From: Emiliania huxleyi CCMP1516
Lineage: Eukaryota > Haptophyta > Isochrysidales > Noelaerhabdaceae
Direction: 5' to 3'
Length of the DNA stretch: 64,000 nucleotides
NCBI RefSeq assembly: GCF_000372725.1
Contig: NW_005200417.1
Coordinates: forward strand, 6,425 to 70,424
In this document: positions 1-11,019 of the stretch, in pieces
Numbering within the stretch: position 1 is the first letter of the stretch
How the letters are laid out: each line of letters opens with the position of its first letter
Made by a program: the position numbers and the translations under genes
The notes under the pieces: generated by a model
The model's input: only the letters and a program-made list of their open reading frames with translations
What the model was told of the DNA's origin: nothing
Databases searched by the model: none

Positions 1-248
1 AGCTGCAGCATCTCGACGCGGCCCGCCGCCGACGGCTCCGAGGCCAGCACGTCCGCCACAGCCTTTTCGCCACGGGACGCCGACCGAGATCCCAAAACCA
101 CGTGCGCGTCCGGCTGCGTCGCCACAATCTTTTTGCAGATCTGCAGCCCGATCCCCTTGTTGGCGCCCGTCACGAGCACGCGTCGCACCGCACCGGCGGC
201 GGTCAGCGTCGCGAGCAAGCAAAGGCGCAGCGCGAGTAGCCTGGACAT
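1..248 (-). CDS. Short-chain dehydrogenase/reductase, 5' end only
   Basis: The frame opens with ATG at 248 and runs off the left edge of the window, giving the first 82 residues. The start MSRLLALRLCLLATLTAAGA looks like a signal peptide. It is followed directly by RVLVTGANKGIG, the Rossmann nucleotide-binding TGxxxGIG motif of short-chain dehydrogenases, then IVATQPDAHVVLGSR, where an NADP(H)-preferring enzyme has its arginine. The TGANKGIG form is typical of the carbonyl-reductase-like subgroup. The catalytic Tyr-x-x-x-Lys lies outside the window, so substrate and activity cannot be judged. The leader implies entry to the secretory pathway, or to the plastid through the ER as in algae with secondary plastids. 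Family call is firm, subgroup tentative. Confidence 0.8.
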   Translation of the reverse strand, partial: MSRLLALRLCLLATLTAAGAVRRVLVTGANKGIGLQICKKIVATQPDAHVVLGSRSASRGEKAVADVLASEPSAAGRVEMLQ

Positions 249-507
249 GTATGTCTCGCCTACTTGACTCACACGCACAAACCACGCTGCAGAACGACAG
301 GCGCAGCTATACGCCCGGGACTGCAGAGCCGCGCCGCTGGGTGTGAATGGAGGTACTCGAGTATTTTCTTCTCAATAACAAGGCTGTGAACGAGCCTGGC
401 GTGTCTAGTGATAGCGACGGAAACGGATTTGTGACTGGTAGCGTTGGGAGGAGCAACACGACGCCGACACACACACCGAGGGCCCAAGTTGAGAATCGTG
501 CTTTTTT

Positions 508-610
508 GGTTAGGGACCAAAGCGAAAACAAGAAAAATCTCTCTCTCTCTCTCTCCAAAGCGCGAAGGACCACTTTTGGGTTAGGGACCGCGAGCGACAG
601 GTTAGGGACC
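508..610 (+). repeat. Three copies of GGTTAGGGACC plus a CT run
   Basis: GGTTAGGGACC occurs at 508-518, 579-589 and 600-610 with a (CT)n tract between the first two. The core GTTAGGG resembles one telomeric unit, but the copies are not in tandem. No function is evident; they may be degenerate repeat copies or sites in the promoter of the divergent dehydrogenase gene. Confidence 0.6.
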
Positions 611-1128
611 GATCGCCACCGCTCACGCCAGCGGACGGCCACCATCGGTGTTTTTGGCTTCGCCACCGTCCAAAGCGTGCGCAATGCGCTCGCCGACATC
701 GAGCGAGCTCGCCTGTCCGACGAGCGGCTTCCTGTGCGGACGGCTTCTTGTGGCTCTCGTCGAGAGCGTTTTGCGACCCGGCGGGTGGGAGAATATGTGT
801 CGTCTGATGTGTCACTGTGTACGTCATGTCAGTCTTGATAACAAGTACGGTCGATCCGTCAAGCGATACACTCGTCACGATCACGTTGAACGGCTTGCAC
901 GGAGCTCTGTGCCGGCACACAGGAAGAGCCGACGGCAAGAAGAGCTCGATGGGGAGCGATAATCGCCAAAGGTGCTCACGGAGGTGTCGGAAGTCCGAGG
1001 TTACTTTTTGAGTCCGGAAAGTGAGGGGTGGCCACCCTCCTCGTGGAGGTGTGCGCCAAACCACTTCGGCGCGCGCGCGCCCCCACGCGCCCACGCGCGC
1101 CCTCGATACCCTCCCGGAGTCCCCAGCA

Positions 1129-1523
1129 TGTCCAGCGACGAAGACAGCTTCGGCCTGAGCTCGGATGACCACGGCAGCGGCGGCGGCGACGGCAGCGGGA
1201 GCGGGAGCGACGCCCAGCTCACACTCGAGCTTGTGACGCTCCGCCTCGTCCCTCGAGCCGAGCAACTCTGGCATGAAGCTCATCCAAGGTGGCGCCAGCG
1301 TCGTCTCCGTCTCCGCCACCGTCGCCGTCGCCGCTGCCGCTGCCGCCGCTGCCGCCGCCGCCGCCGCCGCCGCCCGCGTAGCCTTTCTGCGCCTCCGTCT
1401 GCATCGCGTCGGCTGCTCTGCGGCAAGAGCAGTCTTTTCGGAAGATATCGACGATTTTCGAGAGCCACCCTGCGCGAGGAAGGTGAGCGCCGCATCGTCC
1501 GACTTGCGTGCGCCAGAGGCTGA
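1129..1523 (+). CDS. Possible acidic N-terminal exon, doubtful
   Basis: ATG at 1129 begins MSSDEDSFGLSSDDHGSGGG, an acidic Ser/Asp/Gly stretch of the kind seen at the start of disordered nuclear proteins. The frame then becomes arginine-rich and low in complexity and stops at 1523. The opposite strand is also open here, so this may be chance in GC-rich DNA. No domain, intron boundary or homologue was recognised. Confidence 0.2.
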
Positions 1524-1783
1524 GAAGAGCGAGTGCATGGATAGCTTCACTGTCAGCAAATTTCGGCGTGCGCTGAAAGCCAATTTACCCCTCGGCATCC
1601 AAGCGCTTGTTCACAGCTAGGGCGCTCGTCGCCTACACGCACGGGGCACTAGAGTGACACCCAGCGAGGGACAGACCTCTCAATGATGATGGACGAGCCA
1701 TGGCGCCAGGCAGGCGAGTTCACACCGTCCCAAATGGGACGTAATGAGCGCGGCGGCGCGCGAAGTTACTTCCTTTGACGTAC

Positions 1784-1825
1784 AACAACAACATGCACAA
1801 CAACAACATGCACAACAACAACATG
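1784..1825 (+). repeat. Three tandem 15-bp units (QQQHA if translated)
   Basis: Three near-identical tandem copies of a 15-bp unit rich in CAA and ending ATGCA. They are in frame with the ABC transporter if its longer upstream start at 1744 is used, and would encode QQQHA three times. They lie upstream of the region conserved in ABCC proteins, so may be 5' untranslated. Confidence 0.75.
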
Positions 1826-2226
1826 CTCGTGTCCCGCTGATCCCCGAGGTCCCCGCCCATCCCCACCCATCCCCCACCCATCCCCTGCTCGCTCTATCAC
1901 ACACCCCAAGAGCCCTTGGGGAAATCCGTTCGCCATACGCTCCGAGCGGCATGCGTGTGATGACGAAGCACGAAGGTCCCTTCTGGCATGATAATTCACT
2001 CCAAGGTTGTGGTGCATTCATTAGCACCTCGTACGGCGACATTGCATCGACTTCTCGTCGCAGGTCAGATAGTATCAACACAGGAGAGAGAGATTTTTGT
2101 TCCGGGGATGGGAAAGGCCGGACCAACATGAAACTGCCCGGAGTTCACCGTGGTGGCCCGACCGTCAAGCAAGAAGGCGACAAGAAGGTGGACCGCTTCG
2201 ACCGCTCGTCGCCGCCGTTGCTTGCG

Positions 2227-5200
2227 ATGACCTCCGCCGGCGGCCGCTCGCCCGACGACGCCTGCCTGATCTCGCGCCTCTGGCTCGGCTGGTGCGCGGC
2301 CATCGCGTACAGAGGCTGGTCCAAGCCGCTGCACGAGGAGGACCTGCCCTCCGCGCCAAGCGGAGTGCGGTCGGATCCGCTTCACCGCGTCGCGGTCGAG
2401 CTGTGGGAGGCGGAGCTGGCGCGTGCCGAGCCGGGCAAGGCGCAGGTCCTCTCGGGCGTGCTGTACCCACTCGCGCGCCGCAGCTTCTACCAGGGCGGTG
2501 CGCTGCTGGTCGTCTCCGGCCTCTGCAACTCGGTGGCGCGGCCGCTGCTCCTTAAAAGCGCCGTCGAGTCCATCTCGCCCGACGAGCCGCTCTGGCGCGG
2601 CTTCGCCTTTGCCGGCGGCCTCGGTGCCTGCCTGCTGCTCGAGCAGTGGAGCAAGACGCAGGGCCTGCACATCGCGGGCGACGAGGCGATCCTGCGCGCG
2701 TCGTCGGCCGCGATGCAGCTGGTGACCCTCAAGGCGGGCCGGCTCCGCACCGGCGTCGGCTCGGACGGCGCCGAGCAGACGCTGCTCGGCAAGGACCTCG
2801 TGGGGGCCGCCGACATGGCCCGCTTCCTGCCGCTCATGTGGCTCTGCCTCTCCTCCCTCGTCGGCGGCCTCACCGTCGTCTTCGTCCTCTCGGGCCTCGC
2901 CGGCGGGCTCGGCGTCCTCGTCATGGCGGGCACCTTCTTCGTCTCGATACCGCTCGGCCGCCACGCGAAGCGCTCGCAGGCGCGTAGGCGCGGCGCACGC
3001 CGCCGCGGCCACCCGCCGCCGACCCCGCCCTTCCCCTCAGGCGGCGATGCTCAAGGCGTCGGAGGAGACGGCGGGCGCGACGAGGGAGCTGCTCGATGGC
3101 GCAAAGGTGGTCAAGTTCATGGGCTGGGAGGAGACGTACCTCGCCCACATCTGCCGCCGCCGCGCGACCGAGCTGACGCACCTCCGCACATACCGCATCG
3201 CGATCAACGTCGTCGTGCAGATCGGGCGCGCCTCGCCCATCATCTCCATCCTCTGCACCGTCCTCGTCCTCGTGCTCACTTCGCCCGACCGCTTCCGCGC
3301 CGATGTCGTGCTGCCAATCATCTCCCTCTTCCAGGTTGGGCTGGCCCCTTCCCCCACGTCCTCGCCCACGCCCTCGCCGCACCTTGGCCACGCCTCGGCC
3401 ACACCTCGCCCAGGCCCCTTCCCCCACGTCCTCGCCCACGCCCTCGCCGCACCTTGGCCACGCCTCGGCCACACCTCGCCCAGGCCTCGGCCACACCTCG
3501 CCCACGCCCTCGCCCCACGCTCGCGTCGCTCCTCCAGGCGCTGCGCGTGCCCTTCATCATGCTGCCGATGGTCTTCCAGATCCTGATCGCCATCCAAGTG
3601 GCCGCCTCGCGCATCTCCGCCTACCTGCAGCTGCCCGAGCAGCCCGCACCGCCCGCCGCGGCCGGCGAGGGCGGCGCGCTTGTCTCGCTCGACGGCGCGA
3701 CGGTCAGCTGGCCCGCGCGCAGCGGGGCGCCAGCCGCCGCACGGCAGCCCGCCCGCCTGACCGAGCGGTCGCTCTCTCGCCGCATGAGCCGCATGGTCCG
3801 CCGCGCGCCGCCGCCGCCGCCGCCGCCGCCGCGCTCGCGCTTCGACGGCGTGGGCCCGCGCTCGGCGACCATGGCGCAGATCAACATGCTCAGCCTGCCG
3901 GAGCGGTCCGGCCGCCGGACGGTCGGCGGCGCCGGCGACGTCGAGGCCAAGCCGGTCGACGCCGTGAGCGACGTGTCGCTCTCGGTGCGTGCGGGCGAGC
4001 TGGTCGCGCTGGTCGGGCCCGTCTCTGCGGGCAAGACGTCGCTGCTGGCGGCCCTGTGGGGGGAGGCGTTCGTCCGCAGCGGCAAGCACGCCGTTGCGCA
4101 GGCCGCCATCGTGCCGCAACGCCCCTTCACCATCGCCGGCACGATCCTCGACAACATCCTGCTCGGGAGGCCGCTCGAGCCGGACCTGCTCGCGCAGATC
4201 CTCGAGGGGTGCGCCCTGCTCGACGACCTGGCGGCGCTGCCGCTGCGTGAGCACACCGAGGTGGGCGAGCGAGGCGTGACTCTCTCGGGCGGGCAGCAGC
4301 AGGTTGGCCGCTCCCGCCGCTCCCCCCCCTCCCCCCCCCCCCCCCCCCTCTCCCGCCACCAGCCACTCCCCTCCTACCCCCTCCTCTCTCGCAGCGGATC
4401 GCCATGGCGCGCGCCCTCTACGGCCGCCCCTCCGTCCTCCTCCTCGACGACCCGCTCTCCGCCGTCGACGCGCGCACAGCGTGCGTGCTCCTCGACGCCA
4501 TCGTCCGCTACGTCAAGCGCGGCTGGCTGGCGGAGCCCGAGGCCGGGCCGGTCGCGCGCGCCGCGCTCGTGTCGGCATCACAAGGCGGCCACCTGCACGC
4601 CTTCGACTCGCTCCTGCTCATCGAGGGCGGCGCGGTGACTGCGCACGGCCCGCGCGAGGCGCTGCTCGCCTCGGGGTCGGAGCTCGCGGATCGGCTCCTC
4701 GGCGCCGCCGCCGCCGCATCGCTGGACGACCTTCCCGAGGCGAGCCGCTCGCCGGCCGAGGCGGCGGCAGCTCTCGCCAAGGCGGCCGAGGGCGCGTCTG
4801 CGGCCGGCGCGAAGGCTTCTGCGACGCCGCCGGGCGGCGTCTCGCGGCTCACCACGGCCGAGAGACGGCAGACGGGTTCCTTCTCCTCTGGCATCTACAC
4901 CACCTATCTCCGCGCGCTCGGGACCGCGTCCGTCTGGTCCTACTTTGCGCTGCTCGTGCTCACCTACAGCACCTTCCTGCTCGCCGACTTGTGGCTCGTG
5001 CGGTGGTGGATCGGCGACGCGGGGCCGGCTGCCGGGTTACCGACAGCGAGCCGGGCGGGCGTCTACTCAGGCTTGTGCCTCGGCTTCATCGCGCTGATCA
5101 TCGGCTCGTCCATCTTCTTCACCGTCATTTCGGTGCGCGCCTCGGCGGCGATGCACCGCAGCACGCTCCGCCGCGTCATCTACGCGCCGCTCGGCTGGTA

Positions 5201-6935
5201 CGACAGCACGCCCTCTGGACGCGTCCTCTCGCGCTTCACCTCGGACCTGAACACGGTCGACATCAAGCTGAGCATGGACGTGGACAACCTGATGCATATG
5301 TTCTTCCAGGCGGCCACGATGGTCGGGCTGATTGCCTCCACGACTTGGGTCCTCGCTGTCGTCGCCGCCGGCGTCTTCGCCGTCTTTTGCTTCGCCACTC
5401 TGGTCGCAGACCGCTCGATACGCGAGGTGCGCCGCATCGCCAACAACGCTGTCTCGCCAATCATGTCCAACATCGCCGAAATCAAGGTCGGGACGCCGCT
5501 CGTGCGGGCGATGCGCCTCGGCTCCTTCTTCGCCGCCCGCCAGTCTGCGGCGATTGGCGCGTGGGCTCGCTTCTCCTACCTCTCACGGGCGATGCAGTCC
5601 TGGTCCGCGCACGTGGGTGGCTCCCTCGCCTTTGTCTTTGGCGTCGCCACATTCTTCTTCATCATCGGGAATCGCGCCTCGTTTGGGGTAGCGGAGGGCG
5701 GCCTCGCGCTCACGTACGCAGTCGTCGCACCCTACTTCATCAACATCATCTCCGAGATGTGCCTCGCCGACTCCCGCGCGTGGGCCTGCCACGGTGCGTC
5801 TCTTTACACCTCCCTCGGCTGATCATAGGTTTGTCCAGCTGCGCACGTCCATGGCGGCGCTCGAGCGGCTTCTGGAGTACCTGGAGCTGCCGCAGGAGCC
5901 GCCGCACGAATTGCCGTCCGACCCGCCGCAGGCCGACTTTCCAAAAGCGGGCGAGGTGGTCTTTCAGAGCCTCTGCATGCGGTACCGGCCCGGGCTGCCG
6001 CTTGCGCTGGCGGACTTCTCGGCCACCATCGCCCCCCGGCAGAAGGCCGGGGTGGTCGGCCGAACGGGCACGCCACCTACTGGCCTGATCGCTAGCACCG
6101 CACCGATGGTGACTCGCATCGTTTGGCGCTCTTTAGGCGCTGGCAAGAGCACGCTTGTCCTCGCTCTCTTCCGACTGCTCGAGCCGGCTGCGGGCAGCAT
6201 CCTCATCGACGGGCGCGAGACGGCCTCGCTCGGCTTGCGTGCGCTCCGCCGCACAATGTCCATCATTCCTCAGGCGCTGATGCCCCCCGCGTGCGCGGCC
6301 CCTCCCGCGAGCTTTGGCGCGAGCTCGCCGCCGCCTCGCAGGATCCGGTGCTACACCAGGGCACCGTCGCGCACAACCTCTGCCCCTTTGGAACAAAGAG
6401 TGACGAGGAGCTGGCGTCGGCGTTGGTGCGCGCTCGGCTCCCCGCCGACCTCCTCGGCACGCACGTCTCCAAGAATGGCTCGAACCTCTCCTCGGGCGAG
6501 CGGCAGCTCCTCTGCTTTGCGCGCGCGATGCTCGAGGAGACGTCGATCCTCGTGCTCGACGAGGCCACGAGCAACCTCGACGAGAACTCTGACGCGGCGA
6601 TGCAGGCGCTGCTCCGTGAGGAGTATGCGGCGAAGACGGTGATCACCATCGCGCACCGCCTCCTGACCGTCGCCGACTACGACACCCTCCTCGTGCTTGG
6701 CGGCGGTCGCCTGCTCGAGCAGGGGTCGCCCGCAACGCTGCTCACCGACCCAGCATCGGTGCTCAGCAGCATGGCTGCCGCTCTCGGTGATGAGGGGAGG
6801 GCCGCGTTGCTGGACAAGGCACGGCAAGCGAAGGGCCGCCCGTCCAGGCACACTCCTGCTCATGAGGATGAGCAATCCGTTCGCGTCCCTGGTGTCTCAC
6901 CCCAAGCCGACTCGGTGGTTCATACCCGTTTGTAA
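2227..6935 (+). CDS. ABCC-type (MRP/CFTR family) full ABC transporter, seven exons
   Basis: Exons 2227-2979, 3041-3334, 3538-4302, 4395-5758, 5829-6067, 6137-6273 and 6342-6935 join in frame to 1381 residues; an in-frame ATG at 1744 would add 161 low-complexity residues. The N-terminus ISRLWLGWCAAIAYRGWSKPLHEEDL is the ABCC motif before the first membrane domain. NBD1 has Walker A GPVSAGKT, signature LSGGQQQ and Walker B LLLDDPLSAVD, with Asp in place of the catalytic Glu and no clear H-loop His, the usual degenerate first site of ABCC proteins. NBD2 is complete: GRTGAGKST (rebuilt across the intron at 6068-6136), IIPQDPV, LSSGE, LVLDEATSNLD and AHRL. Introns at 2980, 6068 and 6274 are GC-AG; those at 3335, 4303 and 5759 are GT-AG. 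Likely exports conjugates or organic anions across the plasma or vacuolar membrane; substrate unknown. Confidence 0.93.
3335..3537 (+). repeat. ABC transporter intron 2, built of a duplicated ~69-bp unit
   Basis: GT-AG intron of 203 bp. A unit of about 69 bp (from about 3347) is repeated almost exactly from about 3416, and each unit contains shorter GGCCACxCCTCG sub-repeats. The exons on each side join in phase 0 as LFQ|ALRV, the expected ABCC continuity. Confidence 0.85.
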
Positions 6936-6999
6936 TCTTCTCAGTTGTGTGATGCGAATGTGAAAAGAGACGATAATGATCCTAACACAAGAAGACACC

Positions 7000-7761
7000 T
7001 CAGCTCTCCTCCTCCGACGAATATGGCAAGACCGCAACGGAAGCGACCTCGGCGGCTCTAATCTCGTCCTCGCGCTTCTCAGCGAAGGGCTTGGACCGGC
7101 TTCCAAATTTCGCGGCGCGATCGCCTGCGGCTTGGAGCTCTCTTAGCTGCCGTTCACCCCTCGAAGGTCGCATTTTGGGTCGTGCCACGACACCGTCTAG
7201 AGCAAAGTATTGCGTGCCGAGAAAGCTCGAGTACTCGGCAGGTTGGACGCAGTAGCCGGGCAAGCCTGCGCAGCTCTCGAGACTGCGCACGTCTGCCGCG
7301 CCCTTGTGTGCCATCGAATTCTCGAGGGTATAAGACACGCTCCGCTGTTGGCGGACGTCGCAGCCGGATGCGTCGTAGACATGACGGTGCCGCCCCATGG
7401 CCTCCTCAAAGCTCAACGTCTTCGCCGAAACTTGATGCCGCGGCAAAATCCGCTTCCCCCTCGGCCTAATCTCTGCCGGCTCGGGCTTGGGCGAGTGACT
7501 GTAGACGCGCGGCTCGAGCTGGCTCCTGTCCCTCGGTAAGGCGACCTCTGATGGCTGGAACCTGCTCGGCTTCACTTTTTCCGCAACGAATGACCGGCCG
7601 CTGCTGTCCCACTTCTCCGCTGACGGTCCGAACGTCTTTAGGTGCGGCCTCACCACGCAACCTCGGTCTTCATCATCTTGGCTAGCTCGTGGTACCGCTC
7701 GCTTCTTTTGAAGGCACCATCGTGGGGCGTCGCCAGCGTTGATGGTGTCGGTGCGCTTCAT
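7000..7761 (-). CDS. Orphan protein, about 253 residues
   Basis: A single open frame starting MKRTDTINAGDAPRW (ATG at 7761) and ending PYSSEEES. Composition is mixed and soluble, with basic and acidic patches, few hydrophobic runs and no signal or membrane segment; stretches such as RHRHVYDASGCDVRQQRSVS look like real protein rather than GC-driven frame. No domain was recognised. One other frame near 7670-7730 reads plausibly (SERYHELAKMMKTE), so an unrecognised intron or different exon edge near the N-terminus is possible. It converges on the ABC transporter (64 bp between stops) and diverges from the calpain-like gene, sharing a G-rich promoter region at about 7770-7960. Confidence 0.5.
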   Translation of the reverse strand: MKRTDTINAGDAPRWCLQKKRAVPRASQDDEDRGCVVRPHLKTFGPSAEKWDSSGRSFVAEKVKPSRFQPSEVALPRDRSQLEPRVYSHSPKPEPAEIRPRGKRILPRHQVSAKTLSFEEAMGRHRHVYDASGCDVRQQRSVSYTLENSMAHKGAADVRSLESCAGLPGYCVQPAEYSSFLGTQYFALDGVVARPKMRPSRGERQLRELQAAGDRAAKFGSRSKPFAEKREDEIRAAEVASVAVLPYSSEEES

Positions 7762-7961
7762 ATATGCATACGCGGGGGCGGGGAGGGGGGCGGAGGAGAC
7801 GGAGGCGGAGGCGAGGGCGGGGGCGGGCAATGGATGTGTTCTTGCAGGTCGTTACACTGCCCGCGCCCAAAAAAGTATTGCGCGAGACCAAGTCGCAAAA
7901 CCAGAACAGGAAGGTCCGTTTTCTTTCTTTTCAGAACAGGAAGCCAGATGACCGAATCCGA

Positions 7962-10627
7962 ATGACCCAACCACCCGTGCGGCGTCACCTACGGGACGCA
8001 GTAGGACGGGCGCGGGTGTCTGCGAGCACGCTCAAGGACATTTGCGAGGCGCTTCGTGGGGCAGGCTGTGCGCCTCCGCCCGAGGCCCCAGCTGCACCTG
8101 TTGACGTGGAGGACGTGGCCGCGCAGAGCGAGATGGCCGAGGCGGCGGAGCTGGATGCAGTGCGACGGGAGGCAGCGGCGCGTCCCCTTGCGAGCGTCGA
8201 TCCGGTTGCCGGCGCAACTGAGCAGTCCGATGAGGCGCGTCTCACTGCACGCATTGAGCACTTCCGACAGCTCAAGGCCGCACGGGCTGCAGAGGACGAG
8301 AAGGAGGGCGCACGACAGGATGCGCTGGTCAAGCGGGTCCGCGCCTCCTTGGCTGCGGACGAGGCGCGCCTACAGCAGGAGCTGGCAAAGATGACCGAGT
8401 ACGAGAGCACGCTCAGCACTCGTCAGACAGAGGCGGCCGCTTCCCTCGCACAGGGCGAGGCGGCCCTCGGCCCAAGCCGGGAGGCGGAGGCGCGCAACGC
8501 CGGTAAGGCGCGCCGCGCCCTTGCCGAGAAGCGGCGGCGTGAGGAGAAGGCGGCGCGACGAGGCCGGGAGCAGGCAGACGCGCAGCGCGCACGCAAAGCA
8601 GACATTCAGCTGCGGGGCGTGGGCGCTGGGGATCCGTGGGAGTTGCTCGTGCAGCCGCTCGTTAAGCAAGCCGTGGCGGGAGAGCCGTGGGATGACTACG
8701 TTTTCCCGGCCGCCGACCCCTCGCTTCCTCCCTCCAAGTTTGGCGCACGCTGGGAGAGCGCGGCGCAAGTCTTCTCGTCGATCTCAGTCTTTGCAGATGG
8801 CGGCGGCGAGACCGACCCGGTCGAGACGTCGGACATAGTCCAAGGCGCGCTCGGGACCTCCTACCTCATGTCGGCTCTCGCCATCGCGGCCTCGCGGCCG
8901 CAGCTCATCCGCGATTGTTTTGTCACCAAGGAGCCCAACGATGCGGGCCTCTACTGCGTCCGCCTATTTCGCGATGGTGCCGTGCCGCACCCAGCCAACC
9001 CCCAGCTGGCCCGCAGATGTCCCTTCAGCGCCAGCCCCCGTTGCAGGCCTACCGCGCCACGTGATGGTGAACGACCAGCTCCCGATGGCAGCCGACGGAT
9101 CGACCCCGCTCTTTGCCTCCTCCAAACGGGAGGGTGAGCTGTGGATCTCTTTGCTCGAGAAGGCGTACGCGAAGCTCTATGGCTCCTACGCTGCCATCGA
9201 GGGTGGGCACGTCGACGAGGCGCTGCTGGACCTGACTGGCGGCGTTAGCGGAGAGAGCATCGCCCTCTCCTCGGCGGCCTCCAACCTCGACGCGCTGTGG
9301 GACCGGCTGCGCTTCTTCTCGCACGCTGGCTACCTCTTGGGCGCAGGCGCACCGACCGGGTGCGACACTGAGCGGTCGAGACGGAGCACACGCCTCGGGC
9401 TCGTCGCCGGCCACGCGTATTCCATCGGCCGCGTGGTCGAGGAGAGTGGGCACCGTCTGCTGCAGCTGCGCAACCCGTGGGGCGAGGCGGAGTGGATCGG
9501 TGACTGGTCCGATCGCTCGCCACTCTGGACGCCGCGGCTCAAGGCGCGACTTGGCTGGGCGGACGCCCAGGACGGCACGTTTTGGATGTGCTTGCGCGAC
9601 TTTTGCGGCCAGTTCGCTTCGCTCTACGTTTGCAGGCTGCAACCAAAGCACTGGGCCCTCGCCGAGGCGGAGGGCGAGTGGCGTGGCACGACGGCTGGGG
9701 GTTGCGCCAACTACGACACGTTTGGCGACAACCCACAGTATGCGATCACCATCGGGACGAAACCGGTGCCGTGCCTCATCACTCTGGCGCAGGACCTCGC
9801 TTGTGAAGGCGACTCGCGCGTGAGCCTCGACATGGCGACCCTCGCCGTCGCGGCCAGCGCCGATGCCACGAGCGCTCAAACCGACGCCGCGGAGGCAGCC
9901 TCGGAGAGCAGCACCCCAGATGGCACGTCCGACGAGGGCGTTGGCGCGGGCGTTAGCTCGGACGTCGGAGCACATGCGGGTTCAGAAGTCGGTGGGGCTG
10001 GCGAGGGGGTGGAGGAGAGTGCAGCTGCCCCTGCGGGCTCGGGGCAGGCGCAGCAGGACGAGGCGCTTCCTATTGGCTTCGCAGTTGTCTTCAAGAATGG
10101 CGAGCGCGTGCGCAAGATCTACTACTCCGACTGGTGCGCCCAGACGGCGCCCTATCGCGACGTGCGCGAGGTGTGTCGACTCGGCGGGCCTCACGGCCGT
10201 CGCCTCGTGCAAAGTCCCTAGGTGCTGTCGCCCGTAGGTGTCGCTCGATGTGATGCTCGAGCCGATTGGCGTCGGCAGGAGCACCACCTACACGCTGTTG
10301 CCCACCACCTTTGCTCCGGGTCAGACGCGAGGCTTCCACATCCGCCTCTACTCCAAGGTGCCCGTCAAGCTCGCGGCGCTCCCAGAGCCAGATGATGGAG
10401 CAAACGAGGTGGTGGAGGCCCCGCCTATATCCGCGCCCGAAGCCTCTCCCCCGGAGGTACCGCCGAGCCCGCAAGTGGTAGATGATGCAGCCAGACTGAC
10501 GCTGCCTCCTCCGCCGGATCTGGACGACGACGGCGCGACTCCCAGAGCGGCGGCGGCGCCCGCGAGCAAGGCATCCACCGAGGATGACGCCGCGCGGGGA
10601 ACGACTGCTTCCGAGCTTTCGGTCTAA
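7962..10627 (+). CDS. Calpain-like protein with catalytic Cys replaced by Ser
   Basis: Exons 7962-8976, 9047-10170 and 10238-10627 give 842 residues; upstream in-frame ATGs at 7830 or 7764 are possible. Residues about 60-230 are a charged coiled coil. The calpain core follows: PWDDYVFP, then QGALGTSYLMSAL where active calpains have QGxLGDCWxLSAL, so the nucleophile Cys is Ser300. The His (GHAYSIG, His461) and Asn (LRNPWGE, Asn481) of the triad are kept. The following C2-like domain has EWRGTTAGGC and continues over the last intron into EVSLDVMLEP-type sequence and LLPTTFAPGQ. The C-terminus is Pro/Ala/Asp-rich. Both introns are GT-AG and short (70 and 67 bp), and both splices restore conserved calpain sequence. 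Probably a non-proteolytic regulatory or scaffold calpain, as in many protist paralogues; this is inference. Confidence 0.88.
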
Positions 10628-11019
10628 CTGCGAGCTAGAGGCATGATTCTCACACGCCGTCGCGCACCCTGAGAGGCCGCGATTTGGGCTACTAGCTGAG
10701 ACCACTCGCCCGCCGTTGCTGAAAGTATGGGGCAGAGACTCGGGGGCTTCCTTTCAGCGGACAACGGTCAACGCGCGCCGAGCGTCAGCGGCACAGGGAC
10801 ACAGCGCACACGCCGGGAGGTCACACACAATATCGCATTCTTGTATGTTGTATCTCGGCAGGTGTGAGGCATGTTAAACGCGGGATAGCAAGAAGGAGAA
10901 AAAACGATTACGTTCCTACGCAACACACACAAAGGAATCGCACGCGAGAAACCAGCGAGCGCAGCGAGCAGCGTGCGGCTTTATACTTTATGGATCCCCG
11001 GCTCCAATTCTTCGACGTT
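10628..11019. other. Convergent intergenic region
   Basis: 392 bp between the 3' ends of the calpain-like and ECM29 genes. It should hold both 3' untranslated regions and polyadenylation sites. No repeat, gene or further ECM29-like coding sequence was recognised here. Confidence 0.5.

Larger units (their letters stand above)
249..1743. other. Stretch without a convincing gene
   Basis: About 1.5 kb between the divergent dehydrogenase and the ABC transporter. It holds a (CT)n run at 538-555, three copies of GGTTAGGGACC (508-518, 579-589, 600-610) and a GC-rich, alanine- or arginine-coding tract around 1300-1380. Open frames exist on both strands across the GC-rich tract but none shows a recognisable domain; one possible acidic N-terminus at 1129 is listed separately. 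Confidence 0.5.
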
